From positions 1 to 9,937 of the forward strand of contig CABTZA010000058.1 in the NCBI GenBank assembly GCA_902489225.1: DNA of 9,937 nucleotides, given 5' to 3'. How positions within the stretch are numbered: the stretch's first letter is position 1; each line of letters opens with the position of its first letter. Both the position numbers and the translations under genes were made by a program. Positions 1 to 6,124 of the stretch are shown piece after piece. The stretch is from an uncultured Collinsella sp. Lineage in GTDB: Bacteria; Actinomycetota; Coriobacteriia; Coriobacteriales; Coriobacteriaceae. The notes below the pieces were generated by a model, which was not told where the DNA came from, did no database searches, and saw only the letters and a program-made list of their open reading frames with translations.

Positions 1-1014
1 GGCATCGTGGCGGTCATCGATGGCGTACTGGGTGTCGAGCGTGAGATCGCAGCCTATATTCCGCAGTTCAAGCGCACTGTCGAGGGCGCTGTCGCCTACG
101 TCAAGATCTCCGATGGCTGTAATCGTTTTTGCAGCTTCTGCATGATCCCCTACATTCGCGGTCGCTATCATTCGCGTAGTGCCGAGAGCATTATCTCCGA
201 GGTGCGCGACCTGGTTGCCGGCGGCGTACGCGAGATCGTGCTGATTGGCCAGGACACGGGCATTTGGGGCACCGACTTTGCCGACGAGGACGTCGCCGAG
301 GGCTCGCCGCGCAATCTGGCGCAGTTGCTGCGTGCCGTCGCCGAGGCCGTGCGCCCGCACAACGTCTGGGTCCGCGTGCTCTATCTGCAGCCTGAGGGCA
401 TGACCGACGAGCTTATCGAGACGATTCGCGATACGCCCGAGGTGCTTCCCTATATCGATATCCCCGTGCAGCACTGCGGCGCGCGCATCCTCAAGGCCAT
501 GCGTCGCTCCGGTTCGCGCCAGGAGCTCGAGGATCTGTTCCGCGACCTTCGCGAGCGCATCCCCGGCATCGTGATTCGCTCCACGGCCATGGTCGGCTTC
601 CCGACCGAGTCCGACGAAGAGTTCCGCGACCTTATCGACTTTATGGACACCGTTGGCTTTGACTACACGAGCGTTTTCGCCTACTCGCGTGAGGAGGGCA
701 GCCTGGCCGCCAAGATGGAAGGCCAGGTCGATGAGGAGGTTAAGCTCGAGCGCGCCCAGGAGGCCATGGATCTGGCCGAGTCGCTCGGTTTTGCCGCCAC
801 GGCAGCCCATGTGGGTGAGCGCGCCCAGGTGATCGTCGATGGCATCGAGGAGACCGAGGACGGCGCCGAGCTGATCGGTCACGCCTGGTTCCAGGCGCCC
901 GATTCCGATGGCGCGGTGCATCTGGACGCCAGCGAGGCGTCCGTGGGCGATATTCTGACCGTCGAGTTTACCGATAGCTTCTGCTATGAGCTTATCGGTC
1001 ATGTTGTGGAGTAG
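1..1014 (+). CDS. rimO: Ribosomal protein S12 methylthiotransferase RimO (5'-truncated)
   Basis: Radical SAM enzyme that adds a methylthio group to a conserved aspartate of ribosomal protein S12 in the cytoplasm. The reading frame is open from base 1, so the true start and the N-terminal methylthiotransferase domain with its three auxiliary-cluster cysteines lie outside the window; about 100 residues are missing compared with family members of about 440. Visible (window residue numbers): the radical SAM CxxxCxxC motif C40, C44, C47 within GCNRFCSFCMIPYIRGR; the segment IDIPVQH at 152-158, typical of RimO, whereas MiaB has LHLxVQSGS here; GFPTE in the later core; and a C-terminal TRAM-like domain from about 270 to 337. 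It is followed 9 nt later by pgsA, whose ribosome binding site overlaps this gene's stop codon, so the two are probably co-transcribed. RimO rather than MiaB is well supported, also because a clear MiaB is present downstream. Confidence 0.93.
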   Translation, partial: GIVAVIDGVLGVEREIAAYIPQFKRTVEGAVAYVKISDGCNRFCSFCMIPYIRGRYHSRSAESIISEVRDLVAGGVREIVLIGQDTGIWGTDFADEDVAEGSPRNLAQLLRAVAEAVRPHNVWVRVLYLQPEGMTDELIETIRDTPEVLPYIDIPVQHCGARILKAMRRSGSRQELEDLFRDLRERIPGIVIRSTAMVGFPTESDEEFRDLIDFMDTVGFDYTSVFAYSREEGSLAAKMEGQVDEEVKLERAQEAMDLAESLGFAATAAHVGERAQVIVDGIEETEDGAELIGHAWFQAPDSDGAVHLDASEASVGDILTVEFTDSFCYELIGHVVE

Positions 1015-1023
1015 GAGAGCGTC

Positions 1024-1662
1024 GTGGCAAACGAGAGTAATAAGGAACTGACGAGTGTTTGGACGCCCGCCAACATCGTGACGTGCGTTCGCATCGTCTT
1101 TATCCCGGTGTTCATGATCGTCTCGGCCCTGTCTCACGCGAGCGTTGCCGGTACGGACTGGAGCACCTTCGACGGCCCGCTCGCCGCCGCTGCCTTCATT
1201 CTGTATGTGATCCTGTCGTGCACCGATAAGGTCGACGGCTATCTGGCGCGCTCGCGCAACGAGATCACTGATTTTGGCAAGTTCTTGGACCCCATCGCCG
1301 ATAAGCTGCTCGTGTTTTCGGCCCTGCTGCTGTTCCTTGATTTTGGCATGGTGACCGTGTGGTCCGTGTTCATCATCCTGTTCCGTGAGCTGCTGGTGAG
1401 CGCCCTTCGCATGGTCGCGAGTGCTGCCGGTGTAGTCGTTGCCGCCGATAAGCTCGGCAAGTACAAGACGGCGACCACGATGGTCTCCATCTGCGGCTAT
1501 CTGTGCGTCTTTGCGATGGCCGGCCTTCAGCTGGGGCCGGTGTCGCTGCTGCTCGGTGTCTATTCGGTGTCGCGCTTCCTGTACGTCATCGCCGTGATTT
1601 TGACCATTGTCTCGGGCGCCCAGTACTTCTGGAACTGTCGCAAGATCGTCTTTTCGGTCTAG
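1024..1662 (+). CDS. pgsA: CDP-diacylglycerol-glycerol-3-phosphate 3-phosphatidyltransferase
   Basis: Membrane enzyme that transfers a phosphatidyl group from CDP-diacylglycerol to glycerol-3-phosphate, the committed step to phosphatidylglycerol and cardiolipin. The 212-residue product has the complete CDP-alcohol phosphatidyltransferase signature DxxDGxxAR-x8-GxxxDxxxD, with D68, D71, G72, A75, R76, G85, D89 and D93. Several hydrophobic membrane segments are visible (about 20-36, 52-66, 95-127, 150-172, 183-203). TPANIVTCVRI near the N-terminus matches the usual 'NxxTxxR' entry of PgsA. The GTG start is chosen because AGGAG at 1013-1017 lies 6 nt upstream, overlapping the rimO stop codon. 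It is slightly longer than typical PgsA (about 180-195), with an extra polar loop near residues 38-50. The neighbours rimO and cinA/pncC match the gram-positive pgsA-cinA-recA arrangement. A different CDP-alcohol substrate is possible in principle, but the context favours PgsA. Confidence 0.93.
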   Translation: MANESNKELTSVWTPANIVTCVRIVFIPVFMIVSALSHASVAGTDWSTFDGPLAAAAFILYVILSCTDKVDGYLARSRNEITDFGKFLDPIADKLLVFSALLLFLDFGMVTVWSVFIILFRELLVSALRMVASAAGVVVAADKLGKYKTATTMVSICGYLCVFAMAGLQLGPVSLLLGVYSVSRFLYVIAVILTIVSGAQYFWNCRKIVFSV

Positions 1663-1674
1663 GTCCTGGTGGGT

Positions 1675-2205
1675 ATGACGGAGTCTTATTTGCAGATCGC
1701 CGCAAACAACGAGGAGCTGGCGCGCGACATTGTCGAGCGCGCGAGTGCCCGTGGTGTGACGGTGTCGACGGCGGAGTCGCTGACGGCGGGCATGATCGCC
1801 TCGACGATTGCCGATATCCCGGGTGCCTCGGCGGTGCTTCGTGGCGGTGCGGTGACCTACTGCGATGAGATCAAACATCGCGTGCTCGGCGTCGAGCAGG
1901 AAACGCTCGATCGGTTTAGCGCCGTGTCGCACCAGACGGCGCGCGAGATGGCCGTGGGCTCGCTGGACCTCTATCAGAGCGATGTGGCCGTGAGCGCAAC
2001 GGGCTACGCTGGGCCCGGTGGCGGCACTGAGCAAGACCCCGCCGGTACGTTCTATATTGGGTGGGCGTATCGTGCGGCCGATGGGGGAGCGCCGGTTGTC
2101 GAGTCTGCGCGCTGTCATTATGAGGGCGATCGGTCGTGCGTTCGTGCCCATGCGGTCGCGGAGGCTTTGGAGCGTATTGTCCGCGTGCTCAATTCTATGG
2201 ATTAG
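1675..2205 (+). CDS. pncC: Nicotinamide-nucleotide amidohydrolase PncC (CinA C-terminal domain protein)
   Basis: Cytoplasmic NMN deamidase of the CinA C-terminal family, converting nicotinamide mononucleotide to nicotinate mononucleotide in NAD salvage. The product of about 176 residues is a stand-alone version of the C-terminal half of CinA; the N-terminal MoCF-like pyrophosphatase domain of Bacillus CinA is absent. Visible: TAESLTAG at 32-39 with the presumed catalytic serine S35, K67 in the following strand region, the glycine loop GYAGPGGG at 110-117 followed by DPAGTFYIGW, and the C-terminal motif YEGDRSCVRAHAVAEAL-like at 149-165. The start is uncertain: an in-frame GTG at 1669 would add two residues, and neither start has a strong ribosome binding site. 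ATG at 1675 is preferred on codon type. It lies 12 nt after pgsA and is the last gene before an inverted repeat and the recA promoter. In B. subtilis cinA precedes recA in the same way. Confidence 0.88.
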   Translation: MTESYLQIAANNEELARDIVERASARGVTVSTAESLTAGMIASTIADIPGASAVLRGGAVTYCDEIKHRVLGVEQETLDRFSAVSHQTAREMAVGSLDLYQSDVAVSATGYAGPGGGTEQDPAGTFYIGWAYRAADGGAPVVESARCHYEGDRSCVRAHAVAEALERIVRVLNSMD

Positions 2206-2212
2206 ACGTGGT

Positions 2213-2236
2213 TTAAGGGGCCTTAGGGCCCCTTAA
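2213..2236. terminator. Perfect 10-bp inverted repeat, possible terminator after pncC
   Basis: TTAAGGGGCC (2213-2222), loop TTAG, GGCCCCTTAA (2227-2236): a perfect 10-bp stem with a 4-nt loop starting 8 nt after the pncC stop. The GC-rich centre and short loop are terminator-like, and the A/T ends give a short T run on either strand, but the downstream tract (TTAATTGTGG) is a poor U-tract. It probably ends the rimO-pgsA-pncC transcript before the separate recA promoter. A protein-binding palindrome cannot be excluded. Confidence 0.6.
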
Positions 2237-2330
2237 TTGTGGAGATAGGGACCTTTGACCGGAATTACGTTTGCGCTGGTACATGGCATAAATTTGTTCG
2301 CGCACTCGTATTTGTGATTGACGTGGTCAA

Positions 2331-2381
2331 GCGTTTGGTCGGTGATTGGTTGGCGTTTGGCTGGGTTTTGGAATGGTCGGG
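2331..2381 (+). other. G/T-rich block in the pncC-recA intergenic region
   Basis: The pncC-recA gap (2206-2462) holds, after the inverted repeat, about 165 nt with no convincing gene, then the recA promoter. Within it this 51-nt block is almost entirely G and T on the plus strand (three A and five C), with repeated TTGG and two copies of GCGTTTGG. No function is recognised. An in-frame GTG ORF spanning 2239-2448 runs through the promoter and is not considered a gene. Confidence 0.45.
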
Positions 2382-2403
2382 TGCATATGATGAATCTGAA
2401 CGG

Positions 2404-2432
2404 TTGACCACGAACAGCCGTTCGTTTATTAT
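2404..2432 (+). promoter_or_regulatory. recA sigma-70/A-type promoter
   Basis: TTGACC at 2404-2409 (5/6 to the -35 consensus), exactly 17 nt of spacer, then TATTAT at 2427-2432 (5/6 to the -10 consensus). The predicted transcription start near 2438-2440 leaves a short leader of about 24 nt ending in a strong ribosome binding site before recA. The spacer is occupied by an SOS box, so LexA bound there would block RNA polymerase directly. Confidence 0.85.
2411..2424. promoter_or_regulatory. SOS (LexA) box upstream of recA
   Basis: CGAACAGCCGTTCG is a perfect CGAAC-N4-GTTCG palindrome, matching the gram-positive LexA/DinR operator (consensus CGAACRNRYGTTYG) with one deviation in the centre. It lies precisely between the -35 and -10 elements of the recA promoter, the classic position for repression. 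This predicts DNA-damage induction of recA and of the adjacent recX. Confidence 0.9.
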
Positions 2433-2449
2433 CGTTTCAGGTTGTTAAG

Positions 2450-2455
2450 AGGAGG
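2450..2455 (+). promoter_or_regulatory. recA ribosome binding site
   Basis: AGGAGG with 7 nt to the ATG at 2463 settles the recA start. A longer reading from TTG at 2442 would begin upstream of this site and add seven residues read through it, so it is rejected. Confidence 0.9.
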
Positions 2456-2462
2456 GCTATTC

Positions 2463-3611
2463 ATGGCCAAGAATTCAGGTCCCGTACGTACCGTTCATGC
2501 ACGCACGACGGGTAAAGAGCGCGACGAGATGATCGCCACCACCAAGGCCGAGATTGAGAAGAAGTTCGGCCAGGGTTCCATCATGAGGTACGGCGACGGT
2601 GGCCCCGAGCTCGAGGTCGAGGCCATCCCTACGGGCGCTCTGGCACTTGATGCCGCGCTGGGTATCGGCGGCGTGCCGCGTGGCCGTATCGTCGAGATTT
2701 ACGGTCCTGAGTCCTCCGGTAAGACGACGCTTTCGCTCGAGATCCTGGCCGAGGCCCAGGCAATGGGTGGCGTTGTGGCATTTATCGATGCCGAGCATGC
2801 GCTCGATCCCACGTATGCCGCGCGTATCGGCGTGGATATCGACGAGGTGCTCATTTCTCAGCCCGATACGGGCGAGCAGGCGCTCGAGATTGTTGACATG
2901 CTCGTGCGTTCCGGCGCCATCGATGCCATCGTTGTTGACTCCGTCGCCGCGCTGACCCCGCGTGCCGAGATCGAGGGAGAAATCGGCGACACTACGGTCG
3001 GTCTTCAGGCTCGCCTGATGAGCCAAGCGCTCCGCAAGCTCGCCGGCTCGCTGTCTAAGTCCAACACGACGTGCATCTTCATTAACCAGCTGCGTGAGAA
3101 GATCGGCGTCATGTTCGGCAACCCCGAGACCACGACGGGCGGCCGCGCCCTTAAATTCTTCTCTTCGGTGCGTATCGACATTCGCCGTATCGATAGCATT
3201 AAGCTTAAGGACGAGGTTATCGGTAACCGCGTGCGCGCTAAGGTCGTTAAGAACAAGGTGGCAGCTCCGTTCCGTTCTGCTGAGTTCGACATTATGTACG
3301 GTACGGGCATCTCTAAGGAGGGCTCGATTCTGGACATGGCTGTCGAGTGCGGCATCTGCAAGAAGATGGGCTCCTGGTTTGCCTATGGCGAGGACAAGCT
3401 CGGCAACGGTCGCGAGGCCGCCAAGGCGTTCCTGCGCGAACACCCCGATTGCGCCGACGAGATTGAGCATAAGGTCCGTCTTGCCTGCGGGCTTGAGTTT
3501 GATGACGATGCTCCGTCCGAGGTAGAGCTGACCGATCAGCCTGCGCCTGAGGAGTTTGACGAGCTTTACGCCATCGATGGTTCCGCCATGCTCGATGATG
3601 ACGACGAGTAG
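2463..3611 (+). CDS. recA: Recombinase RecA
   Basis: DNA-dependent ATPase that polymerises on single-stranded DNA, drives homologous pairing and strand exchange, and activates LexA self-cleavage in the SOS response. The 382-residue product is complete: N-terminal oligomerisation segment with FGQGSIMRYGDG (35-46), Walker A GPESSGKTT (81-89), IDAEHALDP (108-116), Walker B IVVDS (156-160), loop L1 around EIEGEIGDTTVGLQARL (169-185), loop L2 FINQLREKIGVMFGNPETTTGG (206-227), and a C-terminal domain ending in an acidic tail rich in D and E (345-382, finishing DDDDE). Such tails modulate filament activity in other RecAs. The start is fixed by AGGAGG 7 nt upstream. It has its own SOS-controlled promoter, and recX, encoding its modulator, follows after 11 nt, so the two probably share a transcript. 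No intein or frameshift is seen. Confidence 0.98.
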   Translation: MAKNSGPVRTVHARTTGKERDEMIATTKAEIEKKFGQGSIMRYGDGGPELEVEAIPTGALALDAALGIGGVPRGRIVEIYGPESSGKTTLSLEILAEAQAMGGVVAFIDAEHALDPTYAARIGVDIDEVLISQPDTGEQALEIVDMLVRSGAIDAIVVDSVAALTPRAEIEGEIGDTTVGLQARLMSQALRKLAGSLSKSNTTCIFINQLREKIGVMFGNPETTTGGRALKFFSSVRIDIRRIDSIKLKDEVIGNRVRAKVVKNKVAAPFRSAEFDIMYGTGISKEGSILDMAVECGICKKMGSWFAYGEDKLGNGREAAKAFLREHPDCADEIEHKVRLACGLEFDDDAPSEVELTDQPAPEEFDELYAIDGSAMLDDDDE

Positions 3612-3622
3612 CGGTTACGCTC

Positions 3623-4315
3623 ATGTCGTATACGGTGACCGAGGCCACGGTCGTCTTTCCCGATAAGAAGGCGGCCTCCTCGTTCTCGAGCGGGTATGCG
3701 TCCAAAAAGCCTTGCGCACATATCGATTGTGAGCTTGAGGGCGGTTTTGAGCGGTCCATTTGGATTCCCGTGCGGGTCGCGCGCCTGTATGTCAAAAACC
3801 GCCCCGATCTTCCCTGTGATTGGGATAACTTTCGTGAGGCGGTGCAGCTCATCGAGCGTAAATGTGCACTTACCATGGTGACTGAGATGTTATCGCGCCG
3901 CGACCATGCGACGGGTGAGGTCCGTGACAAGCTGGCTCGCTACGGCTTTCACCAGCCCGCGATCGATTTCGCCGTCGAGCGCGCCACCGAGTATCGCTTT
4001 TTAGACGAGAACCGCTTTTGCTCGTACTTTATCGAGGAACGCAAGCGGCGCGGTTGGGGACAGCGCAAAATCGAGACCGAGCTCAAGCGACGTCATGTTG
4101 TGCTCGATGACATTCCCGGTTATCCCGAGGATTATTTTGCCGTCGAAGACGATTTGGCGCGTGCGTCAGCCCTGCTCGCCAAGCGGCGTGTTCCAGAGAC
4201 GCGCGGATTCGAAAAACTGGTTCGGTTTTTGATGGTCAAGGGCTTCTCGTATCACATCGCCGCCGATGCCGTTAAGGCACGTCTCGATGCCGAATGCGAG
4301 GAATGTGCGCTTTAG
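3623..4315 (+). CDS. recX: Regulatory protein RecX
   Basis: Cytoplasmic modulator that binds RecA filaments and limits their ATPase and strand-exchange activity. The 230-residue product has an N-terminal extension (about 1-75, no clear motif) followed by the alpha-helical RecX repeats: a first with EMLSRRDHATGEVRDKLARYGF (88-109), a second with FLDENRFCSYFIEERKRRGWGQRKIETEL (126-154), and a third with KLVRFLMVKGFSYHIAADAV (198-217). The LSRR, LDExRF and R..GxG..kI..EL signatures are characteristic of the family. It begins 11 nt after the recA stop. No good Shine-Dalgarno sequence is seen before the ATG, which suggests low or coupled translation relative to recA, sensible for an inhibitor. It should be SOS-induced by read-through from the recA promoter. 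A candidate terminator follows. Confidence 0.9.
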   Translation: MSYTVTEATVVFPDKKAASSFSSGYASKKPCAHIDCELEGGFERSIWIPVRVARLYVKNRPDLPCDWDNFREAVQLIERKCALTMVTEMLSRRDHATGEVRDKLARYGFHQPAIDFAVERATEYRFLDENRFCSYFIEERKRRGWGQRKIETELKRRHVVLDDIPGYPEDYFAVEDDLARASALLAKRRVPETRGFEKLVRFLMVKGFSYHIAADAVKARLDAECEECAL

Positions 4316-4329
4316 GCGTATGCGTTTTG

Positions 4330-4379
4330 TGGCCCCGCCGCTCACCGCGTTTTAGCCGCCGTACTGGGGCCATTTATTT
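4330..4379 (+). terminator. Candidate terminator after recX
   Basis: TGGCCCC (4330-4336) pairs with GGGGCCA (4366-4372), followed by the T-rich TTTATTT. The 29-nt loop is long for an intrinsic terminator and shows no strong inner stem, so support is moderate. It starts 14 nt after the recX stop, and its T-rich tail runs directly into the -35 box of the rny promoter, a compact transcriptional boundary. Confidence 0.5.
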
Positions 4380-4406
4380 GACAGTTGTTGTGGTTCAACG
4401 TACGAT
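4378..4406 (+). promoter_or_regulatory. rny promoter
   Basis: Perfect -35 TTGACA at 4378-4383, 17-nt spacer, -10 TACGAT at 4401-4406 (4/6). The predicted start near 4412-4414 gives a leader of about 160 nt before rny. This separates rny and its downstream ATPase gene from the SOS-controlled recA-recX unit. Confidence 0.7.
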
Positions 4407-4435
4407 AAACACTGTCATTTGCTTTGTGATATGTG

Positions 4436-4450
4436 CTCATCTGTGATGAG
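4436..4450 (+). other. First hairpin in the rny leader
   Basis: CTCATC (4436-4441), loop TGT, GATGAG (4445-4450): a perfect 6-bp stem followed by T-rich TTTGTTTATATG. It is only half GC, so weak as a terminator alone, but it lies about 25 nt downstream of the predicted transcript start in an otherwise unassigned leader. Confidence 0.4.
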
Positions 4451-4511
4451 TTTGTTTATATGTTTATCTGTATCCGACCCGCATAAGCTGCGCCCATATT
4501 ACTCAAATGTC

Positions 4512-4544
4512 GCGAGCCGTTCATAAGGACGGTTCGCTTTGTTG
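4512..4544 (+). terminator. Terminator-like hairpin (attenuator candidate) in the rny leader
   Basis: GCGAGCCGTTC (4512-4522), loop ATAA, GGACGGTTCGC (4527-4537): an 11-bp stem with two G-U wobbles, followed by TTTGTTGTG. It resembles an intrinsic terminator, but lies inside the rny 5' leader, about 30 nt before the ribosome binding site and well downstream of the predicted promoter. It could attenuate rny transcription or act as an RNA-stability or cleavage element. The regulatory role is inference. Confidence 0.55.
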
Positions 4545-4562
4545 TGTAACGAATCCATAAAA

Positions 4563-4567
4563 AGGAG
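4563..4567 (+). promoter_or_regulatory. rny ribosome binding site
   Basis: AGGAG with 5 nt to the ATG at 4573. An in-frame GTG at 4567 overlaps this site and is therefore rejected as the start. Confidence 0.8.
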
Positions 4568-4572
4568 TGAGC

Positions 4573-6123
4573 ATGCCTATCATTGCAGCGCTCGTTGGCA
4601 TCGTTTTGGGTGCCATCGCCGCCATTGCCTACATGCGCACCGCCAAGCAGGGTAGTCTTCACGAGGCCGACGAAAAGATCCAGTCGGCACACGCACAGGC
4701 TGAGTCCCTGATCGGTGATGCAAAGCGTCAGGCCGAGACCCTCAAAAAAGAGGCTCTGCTCGAGGCTAAAGAGGAGATCATCAAGAACAAGCAGGCCGCC
4801 GAGGCCGAGGACAAGCAGCGCAAGAGCGAGATTCGTACGCTCGAGAACCGCGTGATGCAGCGCGAGGAATCCCTCGATCGCCGCAACGACGCTCTCGACA
4901 AGCGCGAGCATCAGCTGTCCAGTCAGGCCGGTCAGGTCGAGAAGCGCTCCCGTGAGCTCGAGGAGCTCTGCGCAAAGCAGACCTCCGAGCTCGAGCGTAT
5001 CGCCGACCTTACCCGCGAGGATGCCCACAAGGAGCTCCTCGATAAGGTTCGCGGCGAGGTCACCCACGAGGCCGCCACGATTATTCGCGAGTCCGAGCAG
5101 CAGGTTCGCGCCGAGTGCCACAAGACCGCCCAGGAGATTCTTTCCCTGGCGATTCAGCGCTGCGCTGCCGACCACACTGCCGAGGTCACCGTTACCTCCG
5201 TGCACATTCCCTCTGATGACCTCAAGGGCCGTATCATCGGTCGCGAGGGTCGCAACATCCGGACCTTCGAGCAGGTTTCCGGCGTCAATCTCGTGATCGA
5301 TGACACGCCCGAGACCGTCGTTCTTTCGAGCTTCGACCCGGTCCGTCGTGAGACCGCCCGTGTCGCCCTCGAGAACCTCATCGCCGACGGCCGCATTCAC
5401 CCCGCCCGCATCGAGGAGATGTATCACAAGGCTGCCGACCTGGTTCAGCAGCGCGTGCGCGAGGCTGGCGAGCAAGCTGCATTCGATACCGGCATTCACG
5501 ACCTGCACCCCGAGATCGTCAAGACCCTTGGTGCCCTGCGCTATCGTACCTCGTTTGGTCAGAACGTGCTTCAGCACTCCCTCGAGGTCTCTGACCTGTG
5601 CGGCGTAATGGCTTCCGAGCTTGGCCTGGACGTTGTTACCGCCAAGCGCGCCGGCCTGCTGCACGACCTGGGCAAGGCAATCGACCATGACGTCGAGGGC
5701 CCGCATGCCGTCATCGGCGCCGAGCTTGCCCGCCGTTATGGCGAGAAGCCCGTTATCGTCCACGCTATCGAGGCTCACCATGCCGACGTCGACCCCAACA
5801 CGGTGCTCGATGTCCTGGTACAGGCCGCCGATGCTGTCTCTGCCTCTCGCCCTGGTGCCCGTCGCGAGTCTGCCGAGAACTACATCAAGCGTCTTGAGAA
5901 GCTCGAGGAGATCGCCAACTCCCATGACGGCGTCGAGCGTACCTATGCCATGCAGGCTGGTCGCGAGGTACACGTCATGGTTCAGCCGGACAAGATCTCC
6001 GATGCCCAGTCCACGGTCCTGGCTCACGATATCGCCCATCAGATCGAGGAAGAGATGGAGTATCCCGGTCAGGTGCGCGTCGTCGTGATTCGCGAGAGCC
6101 GCGCTGTCGATATCGCTAAATAA
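4573..6123 (+). CDS. rny: Ribonuclease Y
   Basis: Membrane-anchored endoribonuclease that starts mRNA decay and processing in many gram-positives, the functional counterpart of RNase E. The 516-residue product has the full family layout: an N-terminal transmembrane anchor (3-20), a long charged coiled coil (about 28-195), a KH RNA-binding domain with GRIIGREGRNIR (219-230), and an HD phosphohydrolase domain with metal ligands including H335, H364-D365 in LLHDLGKA, and D420, plus the EAHHADV segment at 400-406. Length agrees with B. subtilis RNase Y (520). The ATG is chosen over GTG 4567 because AGGAG lies just upstream. It is transcribed from its own promoter with a structured leader. The next gene starts one base after its stop, implying translational coupling with a GHKL ATPase. 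The antisense open frame covering this gene reflects codon bias. Confidence 0.96.
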   Translation: MPIIAALVGIVLGAIAAIAYMRTAKQGSLHEADEKIQSAHAQAESLIGDAKRQAETLKKEALLEAKEEIIKNKQAAEAEDKQRKSEIRTLENRVMQREESLDRRNDALDKREHQLSSQAGQVEKRSRELEELCAKQTSELERIADLTREDAHKELLDKVRGEVTHEAATIIRESEQQVRAECHKTAQEILSLAIQRCAADHTAEVTVTSVHIPSDDLKGRIIGREGRNIRTFEQVSGVNLVIDDTPETVVLSSFDPVRRETARVALENLIADGRIHPARIEEMYHKAADLVQQRVREAGEQAAFDTGIHDLHPEIVKTLGALRYRTSFGQNVLQHSLEVSDLCGVMASELGLDVVTAKRAGLLHDLGKAIDHDVEGPHAVIGAELARRYGEKPVIVHAIEAHHADVDPNTVLDVLVQAADAVSASRPGARRESAENYIKRLEKLEEIANSHDGVERTYAMQAGREVHVMVQPDKISDAQSTVLAHDIAHQIEEEMEYPGQVRVVVIRESRAVDIAK

Positions 6124-6124
6124 C

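Noticed and set aside
1503..1868. 121-codon plus-strand ORF bridging pgsA and pncC
   Set aside because: Out-of-frame overlap of two well-supported genes; the R/G/C-rich product is typical of a frame shadow.
2318..2346. Second promoter upstream of recA starting at TTGACG
   Set aside because: At 17-nt spacing the -10 position reads GGTGAT, a poor match; the promoter at 2404-2432 is far better.
2239..2448. 69-codon plus-strand ORF between pncC and recA
   Set aside because: GTG start without a ribosome binding site, composition unlike neighbouring genes, and it runs through the recA promoter and SOS box.
2442..2462. Extended recA start at TTG 2442
   Set aside because: It would translate through the AGGAGG ribosome binding site that serves ATG 2463, and it adds residues not found in RecA.
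2475..3470. 331-codon open frame on the minus strand over recA
   Set aside because: It mirrors the codon structure of recA, has no ribosome binding site or recognisable domain, and recA is unambiguous.
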